The notes beneath the pieces are model-generated. The model was not told the origin of the DNA and searched no databases. It saw nothing but the letters and a program-made list of their open reading frames with translations. From the NCBI GenBank assembly GCA_034211275.1, contig JAXHTF010000003.1, positions 31,783 through 95,782 on the forward strand: a stretch of DNA of 64,000 nt, written 5' to 3'. The DNA is from Acidobacteriota bacterium (GTDB lineage: Bacteria > Acidobacteriota > Thermoanaerobaculia > Multivoradales > JAHZIX01). The translations under genes were made by a program, and so were the position numbers. Positions 45,501-56,855 of the stretch are shown one piece after another (positions within the stretch are counted from its first letter, which is position 1; each line of letters opens with the position of its first letter).

Positions 45501-45639
45501 GAACGTTGGTGACATCGGGGACCGCATCGATGGGGAGGCGGAGCATATGAGTAACCCCGGTCACGACCAGCAGGAGAGTCAACACCAGCACCAGGGCACG
45601 GTTGCGCAAAGCCCAATCAACAATCTTCGCAGCCATCAC
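42505..45639 (-). CDS. czcA: CzcA-type heavy-metal RND permease
   Basis: A 1044-residue RND transporter. N-terminal KIVDWALRNRALVLVLTLLL is TM1, and RLPIDAVPDVTNVQVQVLT the start of the porter domain. TM4 has AIDFGLIVDGSVVMVENIF, with the acidic residues expected for proton-driven HME pumps (around residues 405-420). TM10-12 regions LNVPFAAVGGVLALAARG and VIGGLATATLLTLFVLP close the fold. It overlaps the adaptor by four bases and the ZntA-like gene by four bases. It expels divalent metals with the adaptor and channel encoded upstream. Confidence 0.92.
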   Translation of the reverse strand: MMAAKIVDWALRNRALVLVLTLLLVVTGVTHMLRLPIDAVPDVTNVQVQVLTQAPALAPLEVERLITFPVESAMAGLPDIEEVRSISKFGLSAVTIVFEEGTDIYRARQLVQERLSEAREAIPEDYGSPEMGPIATGLGEIYQFEVRGEPACPPGEDTPDCYSPMELRTILDWFVAYQLKSVPGVVEVNTFGGELKTYEIAPDPDALRSHGLPLADLFETLEGSNRNVGGAYLVRDQEQVVIRGAGRLESLDDIANAVLTTSASGVPLRVRDVAAVRLAPMVRQGVVTRDGRGEAVLGIVMMLMGENSREVVGRVKAKVATLEKSLPPGVTIETFYDRTDLIRRTIRTVETNLLEGGLLVVAVLFLMLGSLRGGLVVAVAIPLSMLFAFIGMVRAGISGNLMSLGAIDFGLIVDGSVVMVENIFRMMGGQRAKAESMLETVRRSSREVARPVAFAVGVIMIVYLPILTLTGVEGKMFRPMALTVLLALGGSLILALTLVPVLASLVLRKGKVHRETWLVRFLRRAYEPALDFSLKRRFVTIMAAAVLFVAGLGLSTTMGAEFIPRLDEGAIAIGMWRLPSVSVEEAARQTTLVEQTILREFPDEVETVVSKTGRPEIAIDPMGMEMSDVFVMLTPKERWRYRKKEDLVEAMEDTLTRSVPGAAFGFSQPIELRVSELIAGVRSDVAIQVYGEDLDVLRRLGEQIAQVVAEIPGADDVKVEQVSGLPVLTAHVDRQAAGRYGVKADDVLAAVEALGGRQVGIVLEGERRFALRVRFPPEVRNDEAAIRRVPVAAGGGGRLLPLGELVTFTTRGEAAQVSRERIQRRISVETNIRGRDIASAVAEAREAIGRELELPPGYVLEWGGQFENLERASGRLGIVVPMSLLLIFVLLYGAFGAARPALLIFLNVPFAAVGGVLALAARGMPFSISAGVGFIALFGVAVLNGVVLVSYVRKLRREQGLAPIVAAREAALVRMRPVLMTAMVAALGFVPMALATGAGAEVQRPLATVVIGGLATATLLTLFVLPAVYAWFEPEGSEVEEATT

Positions 45640-46817
45640 TCATCCTCCCCGAGGGTTGACCGGAGAAGCTGCGCTTTCAGAAGGAGGCCACCACGGGTGA
45701 CCAACCGCTCGCCGGGAACGAGGCCATCGATGATTTCGGTCCATTCCCCTCCGCTGGCACCGACCTGGACCCACCGCACCAGAAACGAGGTCTCTCCATC
45801 AGGAATGAAAACGAAAGGGCGACCTTCGATGTCTTGCAGCGCTGACGCCGGGACGGCGACCACCTGCCGGGCCTCGGTTGCTGCTGGAGCTAATTGGGCG
45901 GTTGCAAACATTCCCGGCCTTAGCCGATGATCGGCATTCGGCATGACGACCCGGAGCGCGGCAGTGCGGCTCTCTGGGTCCAGCCGATCCGCGAGGTAGG
46001 CCACTTCACCCTGGAAGCGCTCTTCGGGAAGGGCTCGGATCTCGACGACCACGTGCTGCCCTTCCTGTACTTGCTGCAAGTCGCCTTCGTAGACGGAGCC
46101 CGCGAGCCAGAGCTCGGTGAGGTCGATGATCCCGAGTACGGAATCCCCCGGTTCAACCCACTGCCCTACATGGACGGTACGTTCCACTACTGTGCCGCCG
46201 ATCGGACTGGTAAGAACCACTTGCCCGGGCTGCTCCCGGTGAGGGTGGTTGGGGTCAGCACCGTAGGAAAGAAGCCGGGTACGCGCCGCTTCAAGATCGG
46301 CCTGGGCTTGGCGGAGATTCCCTTCAGCCTCCTCGACCGCACGCTCGGAGGTTACCCGGGACTCCAGCAGACCACGGGCTCGCTCTGCGGCACGTAGCGC
46401 CACTTCAGCCTTGGCCTGATCAGCGACAAAATCAGCTCGGGCCTCGCCCACGTCGGCGCTTTCGAGGACCAGGAGAGGTGATCCACGCCTGACGCGATCG
46501 CCGACATTGACCCTCACCTGGACGACTCGACCGGCGACCCGCGGGCCAACAGTTGCTTGCCGGTCGGGAACCGGCATTAGCTCGGCAGGCACCTCGATCA
46601 ACGGATCGAGGCTGCGCCGCTCCACCGTGCCGAACACGAGCCCCAGCGCAGCATTTGCCTCCTCAGATAGCTCGACCCCATCCGGGATCTGTTCTCCGCC
46701 CTCTTCCTGCTCATCTTCCCCGGTCTCTTCGGGAATCTCGTGGGAACAGGAAGGCAACATAGAGCCGGCCACGAAGAGCATGAGCAGAAGTGCTGCCCAT
46801 CGTTTCGAATCATTCAT
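45636..46817 (-). CDS. czcB: CzcB-type periplasmic adaptor lipoprotein
   Basis: A 393-residue adaptor with a lipobox (AGSMLPSC, Cys lipidated) and a Glu-rich linker (EEGGEQIPDG). The barrel-sandwich and hairpin parts are VGPRVAGRVVQVRVNVGDRV and AEVALRAAERARGLLES; beta barrel TELWLAGSVYEGDL; membrane-proximal part GEWTEIIDGLVPGERLVTRGG. It bridges the outer-membrane factor and the permease of the divalent-metal system. Overlaps: four bases with the permease gene, eight with the upstream channel gene. Confidence 0.9.
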   Translation of the reverse strand: MNDSKRWAALLLMLFVAGSMLPSCSHEIPEETGEDEQEEGGEQIPDGVELSEEANAALGLVFGTVERRSLDPLIEVPAELMPVPDRQATVGPRVAGRVVQVRVNVGDRVRRGSPLLVLESADVGEARADFVADQAKAEVALRAAERARGLLESRVTSERAVEEAEGNLRQAQADLEAARTRLLSYGADPNHPHREQPGQVVLTSPIGGTVVERTVHVGQWVEPGDSVLGIIDLTELWLAGSVYEGDLQQVQEGQHVVVEIRALPEERFQGEVAYLADRLDPESRTAALRVVMPNADHRLRPGMFATAQLAPAATEARQVVAVPASALQDIEGRPFVFIPDGETSFLVRWVQVGASGGEWTEIIDGLVPGERLVTRGGLLLKAQLLRSTLGEDE

Positions 46818-48096
46818 CGGTCACCTCCGGTGTGGACAGAGTCTGTGGAAGATGGGCGGCAGCAAGTAGGCGTGCTGTCGTCTGGGCCAGCGAAAGCTGA
46901 GCGTCGAGACGGCCGAGACGGCCATCGAGCACCTCCCGTTGCACCACCACGACATCGGCATGGCCGACCTCGCCAGCGGCGAAGGATTGCTCTAGCAGCG
47001 CCAGGCTTTCGGTCTGGGCGTTGATGATCTCGGCGTCGTAGATCCGGTGCGCCGCAAGGGCCGCCTCGTAAATCTGCCAAGCGCGGCGAATGTCTGCCTC
47101 GACGGCGAGGCGCCGCTGCACTACTTCGGCTTCACGGCGCAGCAGTGCAGCTCGGGTCTGCTGACGCTTCCCCTGGTTGCGGTTGATAAATGGCAGCGGA
47201 ATTCGAACGCTGGCCAGGAACACGTCCTGCCCCTCCTCGCGGGCCGCTGAGATCCCGAATCCGACATCGGGGACAGCCTCGGCATCTGCCAACTCCACCG
47301 CAGCCTGAGCCGCCGCCAAGTTCATCTCGGCGGCACGGAGATCAGGGCGCGTCTCGAGCCCTCGGGCGAGCAACTCCCTCTCCGATGCCAGCGGACTTTC
47401 TGCCGGCAGCGCGCCGACGGGTTTGGGCGCCTGAGCGGGAGAAAGTCCGATCAACTCGGCGAGTCGGATGCCGACCGCCTGCCATGCGGCCTTCGCTGCG
47501 GTCAACCGGCGGGCAGCTTCGGCGCGGCGAATCCGTGCTGTGTTGAATTCGAGAGCGGTGCCCTCACCGGCTTCCAGGCGACGCATGGCCACCGTTTCCA
47601 GGGCTGCAGTGAGGCGCTCGCCCTCCTCCAGGAGGCGAGCCTGCTCCCGGGCCGCCAGGGCTTCGTAGAAGACCTCAGTCACCTCAAGATCAAGCAGGCG
47701 CTGGGCCTCATCCACGCCAATCTCGGCCGCCGATACTTCGGCGTCCGCGCGTGCGATGCGGTGCCCACGTTGGCCGCCGATCTCGAACAGTTGCTCGACT
47801 TCGACTTCGACATCAGTAGTGCCCGACTCCAGTCGGCTAGCGCTTCGTGGACCGCTGGCTACTTTGAGCTCGGGGTTGTTTTGTAAGAGGAGGCGCGCGG
47901 CAATCAGCTCGCCGCGAGCCTCCTCCGGAAGTTGCCGGGATGCTTCCAGGGCAGGGCTCCGGGCGTGTGCCATCTCAAGAGCCTCTTCGAGCGTTAAGCT
48001 TGGACTCTCTCCTGCTGCAAGCGGAGTCACGAGGACCGTTGCAAAGGTGAGGACCGTCGCAAGGACGATCCAACGGGTGTGTTGATGCATATTCAA
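46810..48096 (-). CDS. czcC: CzcC-type outer-membrane factor
   Basis: A 428-residue TolC-like protein with a signal peptide (IVLATVLTFATVLVTPLAAG) and two OEP repeats (LEEALEMAHARSPALEASR; RPDLRAAEMNLAAAQAAVEL). The loop region IPLPFINRNQGKRQQTRAAL is typical of CzcC. Possible starts are TTG at 48096, five bases after GAGGAG, or ATG at 48090. It is the first of the czcCBA genes and follows the small secreted protein after a gap of about 130 bases. Confidence 0.88.
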   Translation of the reverse strand: MNMHQHTRWIVLATVLTFATVLVTPLAAGESPSLTLEEALEMAHARSPALEASRQLPEEARGELIAARLLLQNNPELKVASGPRSASRLESGTTDVEVEVEQLFEIGGQRGHRIARADAEVSAAEIGVDEAQRLLDLEVTEVFYEALAAREQARLLEEGERLTAALETVAMRRLEAGEGTALEFNTARIRRAEAARRLTAAKAAWQAVGIRLAELIGLSPAQAPKPVGALPAESPLASERELLARGLETRPDLRAAEMNLAAAQAAVELADAEAVPDVGFGISAAREEGQDVFLASVRIPLPFINRNQGKRQQTRAALLRREAEVVQRRLAVEADIRRAWQIYEAALAAHRIYDAEIINAQTESLALLEQSFAAGEVGHADVVVVQREVLDGRLGRLDAQLSLAQTTARLLAAAHLPQTLSTPEVTDE

Positions 48097-48228
48097 ATTC
48101 TCTCCTCACCGGGACCGGGTGCGATCCCTTCCGGCCCGGCCTGCTGTGGCTCGGGCGAAGTCTTTGAGCGACTCAGGCCGATCAGGCCCGACTTGTCTTC
48201 TTTGTGTTTAGAGGACGAAGGGTCGGAA

Positions 48229-48546
48229 TCAGACCCTGCGGGGAGGGTGAAAAACGAGTCGCGGAGGCGGGGAGGCGACAGATATCTCCGTCGGAAAGGA
48301 TGGTCCCGAAGAGGCAATGAGCAGCGCTATCGCTCCACGAGACAACGAAGGGGCGGGAAGAGGAGGGCTGGAGGTGAAGAAACACAGACAGACACAGCAG
48401 GACTCGGCCCCTGGCGGAGTCCGTTCCGAATTGTGAAGCTCAGCACTCGGCGCTGGTGCCAAAGGAGAAGCTTCCACAACCTCCCAAGGCGTCGCCGAGA
48501 GCAGCAAGGCTAGGATCAGCATCGCTCCTGTGAGACGCCGATTCAT
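48229..48546 (-). CDS. small secreted Cys-containing protein between ArsR and the czc genes
   Basis: A 105-residue protein with a signal peptide (MNRRLTGAMLILALLLSA). The mature part has CCVCLC near residue 51-56, a Pro/Ser-rich middle and the C-terminus LVFHPPRRV. No family name can be given; the type recurs at the head of metal-efflux operons. The ATG overlaps the ArsR stop (ATGA), with GAGAGG upstream, so it is co-translated with the repressor. Two other proteins in the window (13298 and 55003) share HPPR at the C-terminus. Confidence 0.65.
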   Translation of the reverse strand: MNRRLTGAMLILALLLSATPWEVVEASPLAPAPSAELHNSERTPPGAESCCVCLCFFTSSPPLPAPSLSRGAIALLIASSGPSFPTEISVASPPPRLVFHPPRRV

Positions 48547-48938
48547 GGGGAGGTCCTCTCGCACTGACCGAGATGAAATAGACCATCCTTCAGCATTGCC
48601 GAGACAAACTCGCTTGAAACTCGGTAGTAGGCAAATTTTCCGGTGCGACGGTATCGCACTAGCTTGAGTCGCCGCATCAGCTGAAGCTGGTAGGAAGTAG
48701 CCGAGACCGACAGATCAAGGACCTGTGCGAGATCACAGACGCAGAGTTCCTGATCGGCGAGTGCCCGAAGAATCTGTACTCGGGTTGGGTGTGCGAGCAT
48801 CTTGAACTGCTCGGCGATCTCCTGAGCCTGCTCGTCCGACAGAATCCGCTCCCTGGCTCGCTTGACGAGCTCTTCGTCGAAAAGCAGAACCTCGCAGGCA
48901 CCGTCTGGAACAGGGTCCTTGATGGCAGGTTCACCCAT
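48543..48938 (-). CDS. ArsR/SmtB-family repressor, CadC-like
   Basis: A 131-residue regulator. The ATG at 48938 is chosen because the protein then starts MGEPAIKDPVPDGACEVLLF, as in CadC, whose N-terminal Cys is a metal ligand. The alpha-3 box reads ELCVCDLAQVL, carrying the Cys-x-Cys metal site next to the HTH (LSVSATSYQLQLMRRL). CadC's second N-terminal Cys is Leu here, and its alpha-5 ligands are not obvious. A TTGACT/CATTCT pair with 17-base spacing lies just upstream (48949-48977). It probably represses its own operon until Cd, Pb or Zn binds. Confidence 0.85.
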   Translation of the reverse strand: MGEPAIKDPVPDGACEVLLFDEELVKRARERILSDEQAQEIAEQFKMLAHPTRVQILRALADQELCVCDLAQVLDLSVSATSYQLQLMRRLKLVRYRRTGKFAYYRVSSEFVSAMLKDGLFHLGQCERTSP

Positions 48939-49091
48939 AACGATCATGAGAATGTCGAAATGAACTACGAAAGTCAACCCGGTTCGCAGTTGCCCGCGCG
49001 GGAGCGTAGGGCCCAGGAGATCCCTAGCCCTCGGCCGTTGAGCCATGGAGCCCTCCCGCTATTGCGGAAGGGCTTTAGCTGTGGTGCCAGC

Positions 49092-52205
<3,114 letters not shown>

Positions 52206-52217
52206 GATCTCGACTCC

Positions 52218-53498
52218 TCAGTGGTCATGGCCGCCGCCCAAGGATTCCTTGGACGCTGCAGATTTAAGAAGGAAGGCGCCTTCGACGACCACGGATTGGC
52301 CGAGCTCGAGACCCTCCAAGATCTCGACGAAGCCACCGGACTTCTGGCCGGTCTGAACATCGCGCCGCTCGTAGCGTCGTTCTCCGGCGGCGACGAAGAC
52401 CAGGAACTCTTCGCCATCGCGTACCACTGCGCTGTCGGGCACGACCAGTCTCGGGCTCTGGGTGACGTCACCTTGCTGCGCATGGGGATCGAGCAGCTCG
52501 ACCTCGACGAACATGCCCGGGCGGAGCTTGCCGTCGGGATTGTCCACGTCGAGGCGGGCACGTACCGTGCGCGTGTCGCTATCGACCTGTGCGCTCAGAT
52601 AGGAGACCGTGCCCGCGAAAACCTCACCGGGGAAGGCGTCAACCCGTGCGCGGGCCTCGTCTTCGAGATGCACGCCGCCGAGGTCTCGCTGGTAGACGTC
52701 GATCCAGATCCACACGCGGCTGAGGTCAGCGAGCGTGAAGAGGTTGCGCTCCGGCGTCACCAGCTCGCCGAGGGTGACATGCCGCTCGACCACAGTACCG
52801 GCGAAGGGCGCCCTCAGAGGATAGATCGCGGCTTTTCGGTTCTCGTAGGTCAAGGCATCGATCTGCGACTGGCTCAGGCCATAGAGGTGCAGGGTCTCCT
52901 CAGTGGTCTGAAGAGCAGCCGTGGCCTCCCGGAGGCTCGCTTCCGCTTCGAGCACTTCTTGCTCAGAGGCGATGCGATCCGTGAGCAGGCTCTGAGCTCG
53001 ATCGAAGCTCTTGCGCGCCAGCTCCTCTCTCGCCTTGGCCTGAAGGAAAGCGGCCTTGGCTTGTCCCAGCTCAATGGAATCGATCTCGGCCAACGCTTGC
53101 CCAGCGCTAATCTCCTGGCCGAGCACTGCATGAACGCGATGCACGCGTCCAGAGATTCGCGGGCTAACGTGGGCCAGGCGGGTCTGATCGAAGTCGACCT
53201 GACCGGTGGTCGACAGCTCTGCCGAGAGAATCCGCTGCTCGACCGGCGCGGTGCGGATTTTGGCCCTCGAAGCCGCCTCCGGTGTCAGCTCGACGATGCC
53301 CTCTTCGTGATCATCGTGCTCATCGGCATCCGTGTGCTCTTCGTGGTTGTCCTCGCCGTGCTCTCGATCCTCCTGTGACGTACGTGCCGGCTCAGTATCG
53401 CCGTTCCTGGAACTGGATTCGCCCTTGGAACATGCGCCTAGAAGACAGGTAAAAACGAGGATCAGAACGATGAGGCTGCAATATGCAAGGCGGTTCAT
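52218..53498 (-). CDS. czcB: second CzcB-type adaptor lipoprotein with His-rich N-terminus
   Basis: A 426-residue adaptor. The lipobox is FTCLLGAC; behind it lies an acidic His-rich linker (HGEDNHEEHTDADEHDDHEE, about residues 45-70) that could bind zinc, cobalt or nickel. The rest has the usual hairpin (AAFLQAKAREELARKSFDRA), barrel (LSRVWIWIDVYQRDLGG) and membrane-proximal parts (SGGFVEILEGLELGQSVVVE). It overlaps the channel gene by four bases. The His linker distinguishes it from the Glu-rich adaptor of the neighbouring operon. Confidence 0.9.
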   Translation of the reverse strand: MNRLAYCSLIVLILVFTCLLGACSKGESSSRNGDTEPARTSQEDREHGEDNHEEHTDADEHDDHEEGIVELTPEAASRAKIRTAPVEQRILSAELSTTGQVDFDQTRLAHVSPRISGRVHRVHAVLGQEISAGQALAEIDSIELGQAKAAFLQAKAREELARKSFDRAQSLLTDRIASEQEVLEAEASLREATAALQTTEETLHLYGLSQSQIDALTYENRKAAIYPLRAPFAGTVVERHVTLGELVTPERNLFTLADLSRVWIWIDVYQRDLGGVHLEDEARARVDAFPGEVFAGTVSYLSAQVDSDTRTVRARLDVDNPDGKLRPGMFVEVELLDPHAQQGDVTQSPRLVVPDSAVVRDGEEFLVFVAAGERRYERRDVQTGQKSGGFVEILEGLELGQSVVVEGAFLLKSAASKESLGGGHDH

Positions 53499-54793
53499 GA
53501 CGGCTCCTTCTCGAGAGAGTGTTGAGGCGGAGAGAGACGGCCGATGGCCAGATTGAGCTCGATCCGCGCGAGCCAGGCGTCGGCCAGCGCCTCGATGTAC
53601 TCGCGGCGGCTGGCGACGAACTCTCGGCGAAGCGTCACGACCTCCGTCGCACCGATACGGCCAGCCTCGAAGGAGCGCTGGAGCAGCTCGACGTTCTCGT
53701 CCAGCGTCCCGAGCACTTGGTCGCGCAGGTGCTCGGCCGCCGCGCCGGCCGCCTGCAGGCTGTTGAACGCTGCGACCACTTCTTGCTCGACGGCCAAACG
53801 CAGCGCGGCCCGGTCGTATCGTGAGCGCTCGCGCGTTGCACGGCTTTCAGCGATACGGCCCTGATTGCGGTTGAACAGAGGTACCGAGAGGGTGATCGCG
53901 ACGCCGACGATGTCGTCCGTCTCCTCCTCCTGCTCGAAGAAGCCTCCGACGACGAGGTTCGGCTTGCCCTCAGCCGTGGCGAGGCGGATCGCCGCCTCGG
54001 CGGCCTGCTCCCGCTGCCCGGCAGCGAGGAGGTCACCGCGACGCTCGAAGGCCAAAGCCAGCAAGTCTTCTAGGGGAAGGGGCTCCGCTTCGGGGACAAG
54101 TAGGTCCCCGACCGGCTCGGGGGGTGCCTGGGGTCTTGTCCCCACGATCTCGGCCAGTCGGCTCCGCGCGGACGCATAGTCCGCCTGAGCCCTGCGGAGG
54201 GATCTCTCGGCCCGCCCTGCGCTCGCCTGGGCGAGATTGACCTCGATCTGGGTCGCTGCGCCCCGTTCTAGACGGCGCTGTGAGAACGCAAGAACCTCTC
54301 GTGACAGGTCGGCATCAGTCGTTGCCACGCCCAACAGCTCGCGTGCCATCACGGCCTCCGCGAAGGCCGACTCCACGTGGAAGGCCAAGAGCTGTCCTTG
54401 GCGGGCCAGAACCGCTTCTGCGGCTGCTAGCTCTTGATCGGCGACCGCAATGCGTCTACTTCGCTGGCCGGCCAGCTCGAACTCTTGGGAGATGCTCAGG
54501 CCACGGTCGGTCGCCGAGCCGGCAGGGCTGCTCCGATCGGCAAACTCAAGCGAAACCTCGGGGTTGTAGGGATAGGTCCTAGCGCCGACGACGCGGCTGG
54601 CGACCTCCTGTTGCTCGGCCTGCCTGCCGCGCAACACCGGACTGTTCTCAAAGGCGATCTCCAACGCCTTGGACAGCGTCCATTCGGGTACAGCCTGCGC
54701 CGCAGCTCCGAGGGGCATCAACAGGCCGCCCACAAGGACTCCGACGTGCAGGGGTATAAGCCGGCTGAACCGGCAATTCTCGCATCGAAACAT
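53495..54793 (-). CDS. czcC: second CzcC-type outer-membrane factor
   Basis: A 432-residue TolC-like protein, signal peptide LIPLHVGVLVGGLLMPLGAA, with two OEP repeats (LSKALEIAFENSPVLRGRQ; RRGDLLAAGQREQAAEAAIR) and the loop LSVPLFNRNQGRIAESRATR like its paralogue at 46810. The ATG at 54793 has GAGGAA five bases upstream; a GTG precedes it. It begins the second czcCBA set. The 210 bases up to the small secreted protein hold no other gene. Confidence 0.87.
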   Translation of the reverse strand: MFRCENCRFSRLIPLHVGVLVGGLLMPLGAAAQAVPEWTLSKALEIAFENSPVLRGRQAEQQEVASRVVGARTYPYNPEVSLEFADRSSPAGSATDRGLSISQEFELAGQRSRRIAVADQELAAAEAVLARQGQLLAFHVESAFAEAVMARELLGVATTDADLSREVLAFSQRRLERGAATQIEVNLAQASAGRAERSLRRAQADYASARSRLAEIVGTRPQAPPEPVGDLLVPEAEPLPLEDLLALAFERRGDLLAAGQREQAAEAAIRLATAEGKPNLVVGGFFEQEEETDDIVGVAITLSVPLFNRNQGRIAESRATRERSRYDRAALRLAVEQEVVAAFNSLQAAGAAAEHLRDQVLGTLDENVELLQRSFEAGRIGATEVVTLRREFVASRREYIEALADAWLARIELNLAIGRLSPPQHSLEKEPS

Positions 54794-55002
54794 CACAATT
54801 CCTCGTTCTGGTCATGACAGCGTGCCCGAGCCGATCAGCAGATCGCTCGGGATCAAATCCGTGGGCCTGCTGAGCTGAGTCGCCAGCAAGCGGTCAGCGG
54901 GCCTGTGTCGGCCCGCCACGACAGTCGGAGTTAGGGAACCTGCGGAGACGGAGCGGCCGGTGCGTAAAGACGCACTGCTCCTGGCTACCGCAAGGCTTGC
55001 TG

Positions 55003-55335
55003 TCAGGCTCGAGGAGGATGGTCGATCGAAGGCAAGAAGCCCGACGGCGGCGCGACGGACTTGGACGCTTCCCGATTCAGGGACGCGTGAAGAGTCACTC
55101 TGGGAGCAACCTGTGGGCGGAGAAAGGACAGGCTCGTGTGGCAGCCGCAGAGATGGAACGTCGGCGTGCAGCCGTGCTCGGGGCCGGCGGGCTCGTGGTG
55201 GTCTCCCTCGGGAGCCGCATGTGCCAGGTGGCCCTCGGTCATAATGTGAACAGCGCTCTCGACGATCTCAGCAGCGCCCGGCACCATGGCCAGGGCTAAG
55301 GTCAAAGCACAGATCTTGGAGCAACGGACTCTCAT
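55003..55335 (-). CDS. small secreted His/Cys-rich protein heading the second czc operon
   Basis: A 110-residue protein with a signal peptide (SKICALTLALAMVPGAA). The mature part is His-rich (HIMTEGHLAHAAPEGDHHEP) with GCTPTFHLCGCHTSL, and ends SIDHPPRA, a C-terminus typical of small proteins at the head of RND operons. Metal binding is likely from composition, the function unknown. No ribosome site precedes the ATG. A TATACT hexamer (55343-55348) lies so close that transcription could start at the ATG, giving a leaderless message. Confidence 0.65.
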   Translation of the reverse strand: MRVRCSKICALTLALAMVPGAAEIVESAVHIMTEGHLAHAAPEGDHHEPAGPEHGCTPTFHLCGCHTSLSFLRPQVAPRVTLHASLNREASKSVAPPSGFLPSIDHPPRA

Positions 55336-55850
55336 ACAGCTGAGTATACGGGATCAAGATGACTAACGGTTGCAGATCGGCCCGCCGTAGGTGCGGTCAA
55401 TGCTCGTTTCGAGACTCCCTGTCGACCGCCCCAGCCGCTGCTAGGCTTGTTATAACAGGTTTCATGCCAACTAGACGCTGTGGAGACCCTCAGCGGTCTT
55501 TAAGGGCAATCCAGTCCGTAGCTAGAGTTCTTAGAGCTAATGAAGAAGAGAATGCATTAGCGCTCATGACCGGATTTGAGGCGGTGAGTTGTTGATTACG
55601 AATTAAGTGTTTGGCGGCAATGGCTAGCGGGCGATGGATGTCGGTCTTAGAGAGACTGCACTTGGTGTTGCCCAGGCTTTCATGACAGTTCTTGAAACTA
55701 TCTCATCGGGGGAAAAGCTAGATCTCGGCAAGACGAGAAGAGTCGCGAGAGGAGGGCAGTGGTGGTGTCCGCACCTGCGGTCCCGAGGCGAGTTTTCCAG
55801 GGCTTACGTACCCGAGACCAGGTATTCGGCTTGCCATTTGCTCCCCGTTC
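55336..55850. other. intergenic stretch, A+T-richer, no supported gene
   Basis: These 515 bases between the metal operon and the SprT-RadC gene are less GC-rich than their surroundings and contain only short frames without family resemblance. They should hold the divergent end of the metal cargo. The string TTGATTACGAAT near 55590 partly recalls the anticodon arm of the tRNA-Thr gene further right but is too short to be called a repeat. Confidence 0.4.
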
Positions 55851-56852
55851 TTAACAGCGGCTCGGTCCTACTTTTCGCCACAATCCCCTTCCACCCACCA
55901 CAACCGACCCCACCACCTCGATCCCCAGCACCTTCCCAGCTTCCACCACTCGCCGCGTAAACACCTCATCCTCACGACTCGGCGTCGCATCACCCGATGG
56001 GTGGTTGTGGGCGACCGCCACTGCCGCGGCGTTCATCAGCAACGCTGGCGTCAGGATGCCCCGCGGCTCGACGTTCGCCCGGTTGAGGATGCCGATGTAA
56101 GGGATGTCGTAGCCGAGGACGCGTCGGCGGGTGTCGAGGAAGAGGACGGCGACGGCTTCGCGGTCGAAGGTGTGGAGGATCTGCCAGAAGAGAGCTGCGG
56201 CGTCGGCGGTGGTTTCTAGCTTGGGGTAGGTCTCGATGGGTTGCTGCGCTTCGTGGAGGAGCTGGAGGCGATAGCGCGGGAGCTTGGGGAGGACGGTTTC
56301 GGCGGTGCGCCAGTAGGGGCTGGCAGCGAGGCCGATGGGGAGGTTGGGGCGGCAGTGGATTCGGGGTGATGGCGAGCGGTCCGGAAGGAGATCGGCGAGG
56401 CGGCGGAGAGGGTCGAGGCGGAGGGGGAAGTCGGCGAGGGCTTGGAGGAGGTCTGGTGTGGGTTGGAGATCGGTCCAGCCGGTCTTGGGTAGGCGATCGC
56501 CGACGGCGAAGCCCACGGCCTCGGCGAGGCGTTTGAACTTTTGGTTGTGGTAGCCGGAGTGGTTACAGTCGGCGATACCCTGTTGGGCGTTGATCCAGTG
56601 CACCATGGCGTGAAGCAGCGCGGGCAGGAGCTCCTCACGGGGTAGGCGAAGTGTGGCTGCCGGGAGCCGCACCATTGGAGGGCTCAGTTCTTCGAGTCGG
56701 CTGCTACGGGGTTTGAGACCGTCGATGCGGACCTGGAGGTGGCTGGTGCGGAGGGGGGTCTGCCTGAACAGGTCGGCCAGGCGCCGGCAGCAGCGTTGCA
56801 GCTCCTTCTCGGCCCGCTCGACGGCTTGGGCCAGGGTCTTCTTCCGAGGCAC
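55851..56852 (-). CDS. SprT-like/RadC (JAB) fusion protein
   Basis: A 333-residue protein with two parts. Residues 65-115 look like a SprT-type metallopeptidase (LLPALLHAMVHWINAQ, NHSGYHNQKFKRLAEAVG), but the catalytic Glu of HExxH is Ala82, giving HAMVH. Residues 205-330 are a RadC-type JAB domain with NRANVEPRGILTPALLMNAA and the metal motif HNHPSGDATPSRED. Such fusions occur on plasmids and ICEs. The JAB part may still cleave a bond or bind DNA; the N-terminal protease is probably dead. The start is GTG, eight bases after GAGG, and three bases after the preceding stop. Confidence 0.8.
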   Translation of the reverse strand: MPRKKTLAQAVERAEKELQRCCRRLADLFRQTPLRTSHLQVRIDGLKPRSSRLEELSPPMVRLPAATLRLPREELLPALLHAMVHWINAQQGIADCNHSGYHNQKFKRLAEAVGFAVGDRLPKTGWTDLQPTPDLLQALADFPLRLDPLRRLADLLPDRSPSPRIHCRPNLPIGLAASPYWRTAETVLPKLPRYRLQLLHEAQQPIETYPKLETTADAAALFWQILHTFDREAVAVLFLDTRRRVLGYDIPYIGILNRANVEPRGILTPALLMNAAAVAVAHNHPSGDATPSREDEVFTRRVVEAGKVLGIEVVGSVVVGGRGLWRKVGPSRC

Positions 56853-56855
56853 GGA

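Noticed and set aside
55580-55605. Possible copy of the tRNA-Thr anticodon arm as an attachment site
   Set aside because: Only about 11 bases agree and they lie in the wrong part of the tRNA for a typical 3'-end attachment site.
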